DNA of 64,000 nt from assembly GCF_000350225.1 (NCBI RefSeq), contig NW_005179283.1:1-64000 (forward strand), given 5' to 3'. The DNA comes from Chondrus crispus (Eukaryota > Rhodophyta > Florideophyceae > Gigartinales > Gigartinaceae). The notes beneath the pieces were generated by a model, which saw only the letters and a program-made list of their open reading frames with translations, was not told where the DNA came from and searched no databases. The position numbers and the translations under genes were made by a program. Positions 22,258 through 33,586 of this stretch are shown piece after piece (positions within the stretch are counted from its first letter, which is position 1; every line of letters starts with the position of its first letter).

Positions 22258-23186
22258 TGTAGTGCAGTGACTTTGCGCCCTTATCGCTGGTCACCGCCGT
22301 CGCGGGGCCGCGTTCCCCGCCTTTGACACGTGTATCACACGTGTGCTCATGCAAAGTGTACGCGTACACTTTGGATGAGCCCACACGTGTATGGTGTGCG
22401 CTCTCGTCTATGACACGTGTACTCATCCAAAGTGTACGCGTACACTTTGGATGATACCACACGTGTATGATAAGCGCACCACACGTGTACTGTGCGCGCA
22501 CACTTGGGAAGGTACCCCACGTGTACCATACGTGGCCACACGTGGACACACGTGGACACACGTGTATGACACGTATATGATACGTGTACAACACGTGTAC
22601 GACACGTATACATACGTGGTGCCCACAAGTTTCTACGCTAATTAGCGTCCAATGCCAAGTGGCAATTCTAATGACGATAATTAATTATTAATTACCCATT
22701 TAGTAACCGACGCCGACGACGGCGCTCGGCCTATATAGGTCGGGTGTCGGAAGGCGCTACAGTAAAGAGGCATCAGGTGATCGGACCCCATCTCTGGTAG
22801 GATCCTCTACGGTTCCTATCTAGTTGGCGAAGTCTGGTACCTGCACCCTTCGTCGTCACCCTTTTTCTTGTTTTCCTTTACTTCTTTCCCTATTTTCTAC
22901 GTTTCTACGCTACACTTCTCCTTCCTTCTTTCTTCTCCCTTCTTTTTTTGTTCTTCTTCGACGCTGTCGATAGCGGTCCGCGACGCGACCGCCACCCCCA
23001 TTCCTTCTAGTTACTCGATCTCGAGTACCCCTTCACGCGCTGACCGCGACTCTACCCGCCATTCTCGCGTTACCTCTGAGCTACCACGGACAGAGGGTCC
23101 CGAACACCTTGGTGGTGACTGGACATACCGCTTTCCCTCATAGCGAGATTTACGCCCTCGTTGGCGAGTGTGTCCACTGCACTACA
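22258..23186. mobile_element. 929-bp TIR element, copy 1, with CACGTG array
   Basis: It ends in the 12-bp inverted repeat TGTAGTGCAGTG. One third (22320-22615) is an array of ACACGTGT-type words with two 30-bp palindromes (22348-22377 imperfect, 22424-22453 perfect). The opposite part contains a 91-codon frame (22868-23143) with a Phe/Ser-rich hydrophobic start. A second copy in opposite orientation lies at 40554-41462. No target duplication is visible at this copy. Confidence 0.8.
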
Positions 23187-23530
23187 ACCCCCTCTAAACC
23201 TGTCTCCGAACCTGCACCGCCCCGCGCTCACCTTCAACCGCCTGGCCCGCACTGTCCGCTTGAGCGCGAGGTTGAGCAAGAACACCCAGCTCCTGTACCG
23301 GTCGCCGAGCCACACCGTCGCCCGGTCTGCCATCAACGTTATCCCGGTGATCGGGTCCTGCACGTCCAACGTCAGCTCACCACCCCTCTCCGTCGTGGCG
23401 CACGGCGTGCTGCACACTCACTCCTCGTACGTCAGAGCGCACGCCGGGTAGTTGTTCTGAAACCGTCCATCCAGCACGCGCCCGTTCACCACGTTGACCG
23501 TTCGCAACGCCCGCGCTTACGGCCGGTGCC
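23070..23530 (-). pseudogene. Possible captured gene fragment inside the long-TIR element
   Basis: On the minus strand one frame reads VNGRVLDGRFQNNYPA and, after a single in-frame TGA (about 23418), GGELTLDVQDPITG and MADRATVWLGDRYRSW. This composition is more protein-like than that of its neighbours. The downstream part runs into the end of the 929-bp element. I do not recognise the family. It may be host sequence carried between the arms of the element. Confidence 0.3.
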
Positions 23531-24210
23531 GCCGCTGCGCCCGCGCCAGCGACGCACTTCCACGCGTCAGCGCCATCATCTCGTGTCCCCGCCCGCGCTT
23601 GCACGCCGCCAGGAACCCGAAGCCCCCCTTGCAACTCTGCTCCGCAAGCAGCTCACCAGACCCCTTCTGCTTCATTCGCGCATGGCGGCGCACGCGGGCG
23701 AAGCGCCGAAGCCGCGCCGCACGCGCAGCCGCGGCGCGCCTTGCGAGAGGCAGAGCGGCAGGGCGCGGAGAAAGGAGAGGAGGAAGGCGGGTGAGGGGAT
23801 GACGGCCAGCTGTGCGGGGCGGGGCGGGGAGGAGCTGGGGAATGTAGACGCGGCAAAATGGCGTGTTCAAAATCGCGTGACCGCGCGTCACTGATTAAAC
23901 TGGATTTTGATATGTGCAAAATTGGATCTAGATTGATTTCATTCACACTTATCCAGTAGCGATAGCCAATGATTTTTGTTTTGCATGGCACGTTAGTAAT
24001 GATAGAAGCTGTTATTTTAACATTGTGTGCGCCATCATACTGTTAAGAAAAGTATTATATAGACCAATCAGGTGCAGGCCGACGTCCATACATGTCCAAA
24101 CATGCCCGTCCATGCTGTCTTAAAGGAGGCCCTGAGACTGGCGACCTCCACCCATCGCCCAATCAACCCTCGTATTGATCACCTTTCCTGATCGCCCCCC
24201 TTCTGACTCA

Positions 24211-26012
24211 AATGGACATGACAGCAAAAATATCGTCACAGCCCAAGCCTGAAACGCGGCCAACGCGCCTCACAGTCAATCAAAATGCAGACATCGCGAG
24301 ACAAATGCAAACAGGGACACTCGGTAATCACATCATGAAAAGTACCAGATCTCTCGCCGAACTGTAACAAACATTCGATCAAATATCAACCGTACCATGG
24401 AAACGGCAATTACTTCAAACTTCTCTCTAAACAGCAAATCCGTCAAAGCATGTGCCCTTCCGTTGCTCGAAAAGTTGCTTCTTGAATTTATCACAATTTC
24501 CCGTTCACTCAAGATGCCGGTTACTCAAAGCGTTATTCAGGCAAAGGCATTGCTGATTCAGGACGAACTTTTAAAGGGAGAGCAGTCGATGTGCGCAGCC
24601 GAGCATCATGCGCTGGATATTTTCAAAGCATCATGTGGATGTGTAAGTCAATTTGTACAGCGTCATTCCCTTCGTTCGGTTTCCTTACATGGCGAAGCTG
24701 GCTGTGTTAACCTCAATGCCATCGGAGAGCGCATTGTACTACTGCGCCGATTGATGAGCAAGTTCAAGGTTCAAAGAATTCTCAACATGGATGAAACGGG
24801 ACTTTTTTATAAATTACTAGCTCGGAAGACATACATCTGCACACATGAGAACAGAAAATCTGTTCGAGGAACTAATGGCATGAATGCGAAGGTCCGCATC
24901 AGGGCATATGTCTGCATTAATGTTGATGGATCGTTGAAACTACCGATGGCAATTATTGGTAAGAGCAAAAACCTAAGATGCTTCCGGCTTGGCCAACCTC
25001 CAGTGCCCTACTTTAGTCAATCTAATGCGTAGTCCGACGCTGTTACTTTTAAGAAATGGTTTTGTCAGGTCTTTCTTCCATATGTCAGGTCTAAGACATC
25101 TGACCCCGTTCTTCTCCTGATGGACAACTGCAGCCTGCAAGGTACGGATTTAGAAGATGTAAGAGGCCAAGTATCGATAATGACACTACCACCAAATTGC
25201 ACATCAGTGCATCAGCCAATGGATCTAAGAATTATTTCATGCTGGAAGATACGTTATCGCCATCACATGTTGCGGGAAATTGTTCGCGACATTGAGGACC
25301 GAGCCACGAAGCGCAATATAAATAAAAAAAGACCGCTGGAACGAGAGGCATGAGGGATGGATACGATCCTCACATGCTTGATGTTTCCGAAATGGTCCAC
25401 ATGACTTGGGAAACTGTCAGCTAACAAACAATTGCCAGGTGTTGGGTCAAAGCAGGTATTCTGCCATTGGAGATGCAGGCTGACCTCACAAGTCAGTACG
25501 GAAAGATGCATGGTAGTCGTGTATCGGCAGATAAAGAAGTTTTAAGAAACATAATGGAAATGATGAAGAACTTATCTTTAAATGTGAAAGAGGACGACGA
25601 ACTTTCAACCTATGGAGTTGAGAACATTACGATTGGAGACGCTGAGAGTTGGTTATGTGCGGAGGAGGAGCCCAATGTTGTAGACGGAATGGCAAATGAT
25701 TCATTTGACTTGGCGCGCACATTTATTACTGGTCCCAATAGTCATTTGACGGATACAGATGACATGAATGAAGATTGCAGAGATGTGAAAAATATCCCGA
25801 GTTCTCTGGTTGTATCGGCTATATTCTGCGAGTTGGAAGAATTAGCATATCAATGTGATGTTACAGAGGCCTCTGTACATTTAAGAAAGACCAAGAAGGC
25901 TTTCCTTTCGTCAAAGGCGCAGTCAGGAAAGGACTTTTCAAGGCAGACGCTCATTAATGAGTACTGGACGTGGATATTGTGTCTGATACAACGCGTAAAG
26001 ATTCATTGCTGA
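24211..26012 (+). pseudogene. Tigger/pogo transposase, broken
   Basis: A start at about 24211 gives a helix-turn-helix-like beginning (RLTVNQNADIARQMQ), but a stop follows. The main frame from 24397 to 25353 has the CENP-B-type DNA-binding part (VIQAKALLIQDELLK), the first catalytic Asp in ILNMDETGLFY, the LPMAIIGKSKNLRCF segment, an in-frame TAG at 25030-25032, then LLLMDNCSLQ with the second Asp and LPPNCTSVHQPMDL with the third. Another frame at 25467-26012 carries the usual acidic C-terminal region. So one stop and at least one frameshift separate the parts. The enzyme would cut and paste the element, but this copy should be inactive. Confidence 0.8.
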
Positions 26013-26123
26013 AAAGTGACCTTTAAGACCTTTACGGACGACTCTTTTCGCAGTGCCACCCCCCCCAATAGTGCCACATTATGCGATATGTCAGGCCCTA
26101 GCACTAAATCGTGTAGTGCACTG

Positions 26124-26848
26124 TAATTGAAATGTAAAAACGAACAACCCCGCTGCTTTAAACGTCGAATTCAGGTTGTCTCCCTTCATGAAACCCAAAT
26201 TGAAAGTTCAAAATAACAAAATGTCTGTCAAAAAATAGTGATAGTGAGAAGCTAAGAGCAAGTGTAGCAGTTGTGTAAATCCCAATATTTGGCCAAATTT
26301 AGCCATGGGGCAAGTCTAGCAGTGCAGTATGTCCAAAGTATTTGGTGTATAGTATACACACGTTTTGGTGTAAATTTCTGTTCTCCACCGACACAAATAC
26401 ACCTCGAAATACACCAACAAGTCCAAACTTTTATTTTAAAACTAGATTGATTCAGACGATGAGAGTGTCAAGTGTATTCACAGCTCTACTTCCCGCGCAA
26501 TTTTCCCACTCCTCATCATAAAGGCTGTGCGGGAATTCTCCCAGAAAATTTGAAGGAAATAGTTTGAACAGTTTATTAATGTCTAGAAGAGCCTACGGCC
26601 GGCTCTTCAAACCCAACCGAGCCTCCGGGTAATCGGAGCGCTGTTCTTGGAGGTTTCTGCATAGACACTTCTGTTCAAATCTGCCTTCGGAGCAGACCCA
26701 CGCGCTAGTCGCATGGGACTGTCCCTTATATACTAAATTACAGTAACCCTAAACAAATGCAAGTTCGTTCCTCACGGCGTGATCCATTCACGTGGTGAGG
26801 TACGTCGCCCTATGAAAGACATTTTTACAGCTGAACCCTCTCCAAGTA
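26124..26848. other. Flank between Tigger and copia elements
   Basis: AT-rich, with imperfect inverted words (TCCAAACTTTTATTTTAAAACTAG region) and a small hairpin AGAGCC...GGCTCT near 26587-26606. It may include an old LTR fragment, but I cannot define its ends. No gene seen. Confidence 0.4.
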
Positions 26849-26853
26849 CTGTA

Positions 26854-27273
26854 TGTTAAAGATAAGGCAGCAATCCAAATGTACTGGTTGTGTTACGACA
26901 GTATTGTTGCTGAAAGTGTATGAAACAGTTCATGGACGGCTTTACGACCATACGCTTTACATTTGGTCTTTATTTGTATGCGTCCTAATTTGAGACTTCA
27001 TCGAACCTTTTTGGGTACGACGTAGTCGTCCTCGCGAGGGGTTTTTGCTGTCTCAAGGGTTTACAGGGTTAGTATAAAAGGGAGCCTTTCAATTCTCAGT
27101 AGGAGAGGAGAAGAGCAGACCCAACGAAGAATATCAGAACAACTCCCTAGGTGACAAGTTCCGTTTGTCGGGAGAACCTACAGAGTAATCGATACCGGCC
27201 GTCAGTATCTATTTCTTCAAAACTTTTTGACGCCTAGTTTTCGACTACAGTATTTCTCCTCAGTATTTTCATA
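26854..27273 (+). repeat. 5' LTR of copia element
   Basis: A 420-bp LTR matching 32601-32947 plus 33504-33581. The U3 part carries a TATA box at 27073-27079 (TATAAAA). The primer-binding site should follow at 27274; the sequence there does not match a tRNA 3' end I can name. Confidence 0.88.
27073..27079 (+). promoter_or_regulatory. LTR TATA box
   Basis: TATAAAA inside the 5' LTR, with the identical motif in the 3' LTR at 32820-32826, about 200 bp from each LTR start. Confidence 0.6.
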
Positions 27274-27764
27274 TTCATGAATTACGAAATCTCTCGGAAG
27301 CAATCAAGATTTATCGCTGCGCCAATAATCGACCATCATTTACTGAAAATCAAATCCAGTGGACTCTATTCAAGCTGCTCACGTAGGGCGCATCTCAACT
27401 TTATACTGTCTACTGTAACTCTACAACTTAGGGTTTTCCGCCGGCGTTCTCCGTCCCGTCTTGGTTGACCGGAACTGCGCATCTCTACCGAAAGTCCTTT
27501 CATCACCCAACCACCTCGCTTTCAGCACTACCTGCGCAAGTTTGTTTTTGGGGAAGGCGTCTCTTCGCCTGTAACGGCTGATCCGGAACTATCCGAGGAC
27601 GCAACGTTGGCGATTTGAACCAAGGTGATTCCCATTTCTGGAGCCCCACCGGTCCTTCGGGGCGGATAACGGTGATTAGAGTGATAGCCAGGTGATTTCC
27701 GAGCGGGTGATCTAACGGGTTGTCGTACCGTTGGTATAAGTAACGTCTTTCCCATATCACAAAA

Positions 27765-28953
27765 ATGTCAAGAACTGCTGGAGAATCTGCGGGAAGCCAT
27801 CCCGATGCTCCCGCCACATTATTCATGCAAGGTGACTCCGGTCAACTATTTGAAGGTCTAAATGATGTTCAGAAGGGATTCGTTACTTCAATTCATCTAT
27901 TAGAAGGTTCGGAAGAAGATACATCTTCGCTTCTACAATCAGTGTCCGACATGTTCCCACCTGCAGACCTATTCTTCAAGGAGCTTCGCAGCCTTCCTTC
28001 TGTCTACTCGGAACTGCGTAACTTCCTAGACTCCCGGGGTGCTCGCATGACCCAACATTTTTCCAGAAGGATCATGATAACACTTGCGCACAACTTGTAC
28101 GAAGAGCAAGAAGACAAACAGGCTGCTGGGGACATTGTTCAAGTTTTCATCGCATCTGGTCGGAGCAATCGAGATCAGAGTTCGGAAACGCAAATTGCTC
28201 CCGCTCCAATTTCATCCTCTTCTCGAAGCCCAGGTGCTAGCTCAATTGACAAGATAGCTCACAATGTTGCAATGAGGCTGAAGGATAAGGATCAAAAATT
28301 CAGTGGCGCCATAGGCGAATCCGCCTATGGCGCCACTGTATTCATCGACAAATTCCATCCAGCATTAATGCTGGATGGAATTTGTCGATGAATATAAGCA
28401 AATTTCTCGAGACTACGGTTTGCGCATGACACAAAAGTTGCAATATATGCAAAACTTGTTGCGAGGTGATGCAAAGAGGTTCTATTCTGACAAAGTCGAC
28501 GAGTATGCGACAGAATTCAACCAAACTGTGGATATCGTAGAGTAGGAGTACAACTCTACCGTGCGTCAAACAAAGGTGAAGAATTATCTCAACACCTTGA
28601 GAATTTCGAAGTTCATTGCTGAAGGATCAGAACTTTCCGATGCACTGGCTAGGGTACACAATATCGTCAACAAGTTCAGTTGTCAGGCTCCAGCATCTCA
28701 TCGTGGCGAGGCACACAAGATCGAGTTTTTACACCAAGCCGTCATCGGGTTCGATTGGGCCAAAGATCCTCTCACCAGGATTGCGACAAACAATTTGACC
28801 TCCGAAGAACTATATGGAGAGTTGGAGAATGCCTTACAACTTCAGAAGGAAGCGGCAATAGCCAAACTTCGGGACAATGTTGCAGCACGAGAGAAGAAAA
28901 CTGTATTACAGGACGAAGGAAATGAAGGCATTTTCTACGCAGGTCAAGGCTGA
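27765..28953 (+). pseudogene. gag: Copia gag, disrupted by palindromes
   Basis: The first part (27765-28391) encodes a gag-like N terminus. At 28301-28393 two adjacent palindromes interrupt it. After them the frame resumes with MEFVDEYKQISRDYGL, reaches a TAG near 28541, and continues (28561-28953) as the helical gag core FAEGSELSDALARV-like and ATNNLTSEELYGEL. Farther on, at 29059-29102, a zinc knuckle C-X2-C-X4-H-X4-R has its last cysteine replaced by Arg (TGT to CGT). The retroelement coat protein is therefore not functional in this copy. Confidence 0.75.
28301..28393. repeat. Two adjoining palindromes inside gag
   Basis: Palindrome 1: arms 28301-28317 and 28322-28338 (17 bp, spacer AATC). 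Palindrome 2: arms 28340-28366 and 28367-28393 (27 bp, no spacer). The right arm of palindrome 2 encodes the continuing gag sequence, so the left arm is the added inverted copy. Confidence 0.95.
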
Positions 28954-29412
28954 TATGGCCGCCCTCCTTCTCTTGTCAATAATCGAGGAGGAAAGGCTGT
29001 CTCATTTGGACCGAGCTCCAAGTTTCCCAAGTCCTTCGATCCGCTGTTCGTTTCTGGTTGTTTCAATTGTGATGATCCTAATCACATCGTAAGCAAACGT
29101 CCTAAGCCTCTGAACATCAAGGAAGCTGCCGCCAACAAGCTAGACTACTATGAGAAGAAGAGGGGGAAGACAGGCGGCAATGTACATCTTGTGCTGGCTG
29201 AAATATGTTACCAACTTAAAAAATCGCAGGAAGTGGAAAGTTCAGATACACCAGCCGCTTCAGAACTTGTTTCAGATAAGGAAATTCTTGAAGATGTTTT
29301 CACCCAGGCAAACTTCAACGTTAAAATCGTCAACGTTGAAGTAGACAACAAACTAGAACAGTACGAAGCCGAAGGAGAGCAACTATTCACATTATTCGAA
29401 TAATATTCTCCC

Positions 29413-32400
29413 AGGGACGTGCTGATCGGTTTGGGCCGTGACGACTCAGATGTGAAAAAAATTCTAGGAGCCTGTATCGATACTAGTGCTCAGAGATCAG
29501 TGATCGGGAAGGAACAGGCGATGGCGTACTGTGACTTTTCCAGTATACCGTTCCGACTCGATTTAGAAACTTAACAGCGAGTATTCAAGTTTGGAGAAAA
29601 AAGGTACAAGGGTCTTGGCACACTCTGCTTACGCATCCCAGTCGAAGATGATCACTTCATCTATGCAGATGTAGAAGTTGTGGACCTGTAAGTCCCTTTG
29701 CTTCTAGGCCTAGAGTTCCTCGTACAGTATGGAATGCTTGTTGACACAGCCCATAACTTGCTCTTTTCTTCTGCAGGTGGATGGAAACTACAGCTAGTGA
29801 AGAAACACGGTCATCTCTATATTGAGTAGCTGGACGACGTTCTATACACAACTGAAGAGCTCCGCAAGATGCACCGGCATTTCTTTCATCCGAAGTCCGA
29901 AAGGTTATATGCGGTAATGAAGCGATCCGATCCGAACAATTGTTCACCGCAAGACCCCCGCGAGCTAGAGGATGTATCCAACTGCTGCGACGTTTGGCAG
30001 AGACTTAGTCGTGCCCCGAGCGGTTTTCAAGTCTCTTTGGCAAAGGAAGACGTCGTATTCAACAGGAATTTGTGTGTTTACATCATGTATCTGGATGGCA
30101 AGTCAGCCCAGCACTGCGTAGACCGCGAGACGAAGTTCAATGCATCTGAATTCCTGTCAGGCGAAACTTCCGACACAGTATGGCAAACCTATCAGATTAT
30201 TTGGTCTTTGCCGTATGTTGGACATCCGGAGCACATGCACGCAGACCAAGGACCACAATTTAAGTCTCGACGATGGCAGCGCTTATTTCATCTATCTGGC
30301 ATTGACTTAACGCTTTCGGGAGTAGAAGCGCACAATGCCCTCGGAGAAGGTGAGCGTTATCATTCGTATTTATGCCAGACCTGCAACAAAGTCAAAGCAG
30401 ACATCCCTTCAATTGACTAATGCTACGCCCTTCAGATCGCCGTCAAGGCTGTCAACGACACTGCACGCCCAAACGGACTAGTTCCTTCCTTACTTCTCTT
30501 CAGTGTTCTTCCCTGTGCTCTGGTAACCACTCTTGACTTGCCCCACCAGAAAAAGAGAATGGAAGCGATGCAGATCGCTCGAGATGAAATGGCAAAGCTC
30601 ATTTCACAACGCCGGATCAACACCGCGCTGCACTCCAACGTACCTACAGCTACCTTTTCCGATATCAAAATTGGATTTCAAGTGCTCGTCTACCGCGAAC
30701 CGCCAGTAAACAAATGGACTGGTCCATACCAAGTCCGAGACGTCTTTGGGAAACATGTTTTCCTTGATGTCAAAGGACGCCTTGCAAAATTCTCCCTGGA
30801 TAAGACCAAGCCGTACTACAAGGACAACAACCTTGGTCAAGGCGAGGACAGAGCTATTGCAGGACAAGATGAGACAATCCCGATGCAATCTGAAGGAACT
30901 GTCTCGTCACATGATTACACAAAGGCAATGGATGATCTTTTGTCCGCTCTGCGAAAGAACATAGGTTCTTTGAAGACGGCTGATGACGAACCCATACACG
31001 ATTGGGAGTTCTTCACACCTGAGGAAAAGGTCTATACGACGAAGATATTGTCCCCTGGCCCTGTTGGAGACTCAGACCAATTCCGTCAAGCTAAGCAGCT
31101 ACAGGTGGAGGGTCTGGAGGACAGAAAAACATGGGTTTTGGTAGATATGCGAGAGTTACCGACAGACGCAAACATCATCGGTGGCAGGTATGTGTTGACT
31201 ATTTAGGAGTTTGGGACGCACAACGCAACACCAAAAGCTCGCTACGTTGCGCAGGGGCACAAGGATAAGGAAAAGGAGTTTCTCGTGCACAATACCACGA
31301 ATCTACGCCAGCGTTCAATCAGGGTGATAGTCTCGTTCGCAGCTGTCAAGGGCTATCGCATATTCAGCCATGACTTAAAGCAAGCGTATCTTCAGAGCGA
31401 TGAAGAGCTCACGCGGAAGATATATGTAGCACCGAAAAAGAAGGACCTACAGTTTTCCCGCATCTCTGCAGAACAGGTGCTCGATCTTCAAAAGCCGCTC
31501 TACGGAAACGGAGATGCTGGAGACTACTGGGGTGCTACATTTGATAACCATGTGAGGAGTGACTTGCACATGACACCAACGTCAGGCGATCCTTCGCTTT
31601 ACCTCATCATCCCGCAGTGCAACAAAACGAGGATGAACCTGAAGAATGCATGGGTGTATATGTCGATGATAGTTTGCTAGCAGGAAACATGAAGTTTCAG
31701 CAGCTCACAGAAGCTACTCTTGTCAAGTTTGAATCAAGGGAAAGGGAGTGGGACAACCTGCGGTTCTTCCGATGTACTATCGAAACAGTCGAGCCAGGCA
31801 TGTTTAAGGTCAGCCAGCAGGACTATATCGCCAAACTCGGACTTGTTCGACATTTGAACATCATCGCAGTCTTAGGGCTGAGGTAGCGTGGGCAACTCAC
31901 ACACGTCCAGATATAAGCTGTTGCGCCAACCGTGCTGCTCAAGTCGTACCAGAACCGTCCGGTAACGTCCGAGAAACACATATCAAGCTCCTGAACAGTG
32001 CGATAAAGAAAATCAAGTCTACCTCAGAGCTCGGACTGCGCTATGAAGAACTGGATGAAGCCACTTTGCACCTGCGTGTTTACACTGATGCATCATTCGG
32101 TACAAATGATGATTTGACTTCGCAACTCGGATATCTGGTCCTGCTTTGAGACTCCGAAACAAGTGCCACATCCTCGACTATTCTAGCAAAAAGTGTAAAC
32201 GCGTGGTGAGGTCAATACTAGGAGGTGAAGTATACGCGTTTACGGAAGGTTTCGACTGCGCCTATACGATGAAACATGACATAGAACAAATGTATGGTGT
32301 CAACATTCCTATCCAAATGCACACAGACTCCAAACAAATGTTTGACGTTGTCACTAAGGCATCGTCGACATCAGAGAGAAGGCTAATGATCGATATCGCA

Positions 32401-32589
32401 GCCGCGAGGGAGGCCTACAACTGCAATGAAATATCCAACGTGGAACTGGTCCGATCCGAACATAGTATAGCTGACGTGCGGACAAAGCCTAAGTTCTGTC
32501 GAGCGCTGGATGAATTACTTCGAACAGGGATTGACAAAAACCCTGTGCAACAATGGATAATAAGAACAACTCCTCGCTCGTCCTATTGA
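29413..32589 (+). pseudogene. pol: Copia pol (protease, integrase, RT, RNase H), multiply broken
   Basis: The protease shows the aspartic site ACIDTSAQRSVIG at about 29470. The pre-integrase His motif (MHRHFFHP) is at 29869. The integrase core runs to 30420, with LDGKSAQHCVDRETKF and HADQGPQF. RT begins near 31100 (WVLVDMRELP), continues with HDLKQAYLQSD, and has the YVDDSLLAG box at about 31655-31680, read in a second frame. RNase H is at 32070-32589 with TDASFG and the downstream HTDSKQMFD. Stops occur at about 29572, 29690, 29827, 30418, 31204, 31677 and 31884, among others. Frames change around 31600-31680. Confidence 0.8.
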
Positions 32590-32600
32590 AGAGGCGGGAA

Positions 32601-33581
32601 TGTTAAATATAAGGCAGCAATCCAAATGTACTGGTTGTGTTACGACAGTATTGTTGCTGAAAGTGTATGAAACAGTTCATGGACGGCTTTACGACCATAC
32701 GCTTTACAATTTGTCTTTATTTGTATGCATCCTAATTTGAGACTTCATCGAACCTTTTTGAGTACGACGTAGTCGTTCTCGCGAGGGGTTTTTGCTGTCT
32801 CAAGGGTTTCTCGGGTTAGTATAAAAGGGAGCCTTTCAATTCTCAATAGGAGAGGAGAAGAGCAGACCCAACGAAGAATATCAGAACAACTCCCTAGGTG
32901 ACAAGTTCTGTTTGTCGGAAGAACCTACAGAGTAAACGATACCGGCTTGTGATACAACGACCGGCCCGCGAGTTGGTCTACAGTGCAGACGGCCGTGACG
33001 GTGTACACGGGGCAATGTGTCCCCGTGTAGCGAGCGCGCGCTCCGACCGGTCGTATCGCTGTACGCGTGTACTGTCAGGCACACGTGTAGTGTGAGGCGC
33101 CATCCGATAGCTGTAGGTACAGCGCTAGAAATTTAATCGTGTACAGTACCGGGTACATAGTAAGTGGCCGGTACTGTATTGGACAGGTGTCCTGGGCGTC
33201 CCTCTGAGGGGTTAAGACCCGACGCCCGTCCTCCGCAGTAAACAGGGGCCAAGCTGGCCCCCGTCCCTTTTGCGCCTACGTACGTCCGTTTCGGTTGTCT
33301 ATCGCGCGCGCTGGCTTCTAACCCGTTACCGGTCGCTCCCGTTTACGCACCACGGGGCGACTGCGCGTAACCGGCCAGTGAGCCACTCCCTTTTCGCGAG
33401 CTCGTCCGATCGGTTCAATTAGCGCGTCGCGTCCGCGCCGCGTGTTCTCTCGCTAAAGCCTCCGCCTCTCACCCAACCGAGGACGGAGAGGATTTATCCC
33501 ACACGGCTGTCGGTGTCTATTTCTTCAAAACTTTTTGACGCCTAGTTTTCGACTACAGTATTTTTCCTCAGTATTTTCACA
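32601..33581 (+). repeat. 3' LTR of copia element, split by solo LTR
   Basis: It begins TGTTAAATATAAGG and matches the 5' LTR up to 32947, then resumes at 33504. TATA box at 32820-32826. Ends CACA, followed by the CTGTA duplication. Confidence 0.88.
32948..33503. mobile_element. Solo LTR inserted in the copia 3' LTR
   Basis: A 556-bp GC-rich insertion that starts TGTGATAC and ends ATCCCACA, flanked by the 5-bp duplication CGGCT (32943-32947 and 33504-33508). TG...CA ends with a 5-bp duplication are typical of an LTR left after recombination of a full retroelement. No coding frame. Confidence 0.8.
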
Positions 33582-33586
33582 CTGTA

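Larger units (their letters stand above)
21444..24133. mobile_element. Long-TIR (MULE-like) element inserted in Tigger
   Basis: Inverted arms of about 520 bp, 21451-21970 and 23607-24126, are nearly identical. A weaker AGGGC(A/C)TCC extension at each tip sets the probable ends. Both arms carry the same GC-rich segment near their inner ends. The interior is non-transposase DNA that includes a 929-bp TIR element and a possible captured coding fragment. Long arms with host-like filler suggest a Mutator-like or foldback non-autonomous element. I could not find a clean target-site duplication. Confidence 0.7.
21266..26123 (+). mobile_element. Pogo/Tigger DNA transposon, nested and degenerate
   Basis: The ends are 23-bp imperfect terminal inverted repeats that share CAG at the tip and CACGATTTAGTGC inside. 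TA duplications are at 21264-21265 and 26124-26125. The element is split by a long-inverted-repeat insertion at about 21444-24133, leaving 183 bp of its left end. It encodes a CENP-B/DDE_1-type transposase that is no longer intact. Confidence 0.85.
26854..33581 (+). mobile_element. Ty1/copia LTR retrotransposon, degenerate
   Basis: The 5' LTR is 26854-27273 and the 3' LTR 32601-33581 (the latter enlarged by a solo LTR). The 5-bp target duplication CTGTA is at 26849-26853 and 33582-33586. LTR tips are TG and CA (CA has decayed to TA in the 5' copy). A polypurine stretch (GAAGAGGCGGGAA) precedes the 3' LTR. Domain order gag, protease, integrase, reverse transcriptase, RNase H is the copia order. 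The coding part has many stops. Confidence 0.9.

Noticed and set aside
22320-22615. CRISPR-like array
   Set aside because: Repeats are short CACGTG words without uniform spacers and lie inside a TIR element present twice.
23400-23440. GTGAGT...GTGCAG intron in the captured fragment
   Set aside because: The phases of donor and acceptor do not agree with the frame on the far side; an in-frame TGA is simpler.
21444-24133. Mutator-type 9-bp target duplication
   Set aside because: No matching direct repeat at the two edges, so the superfamily stays open.
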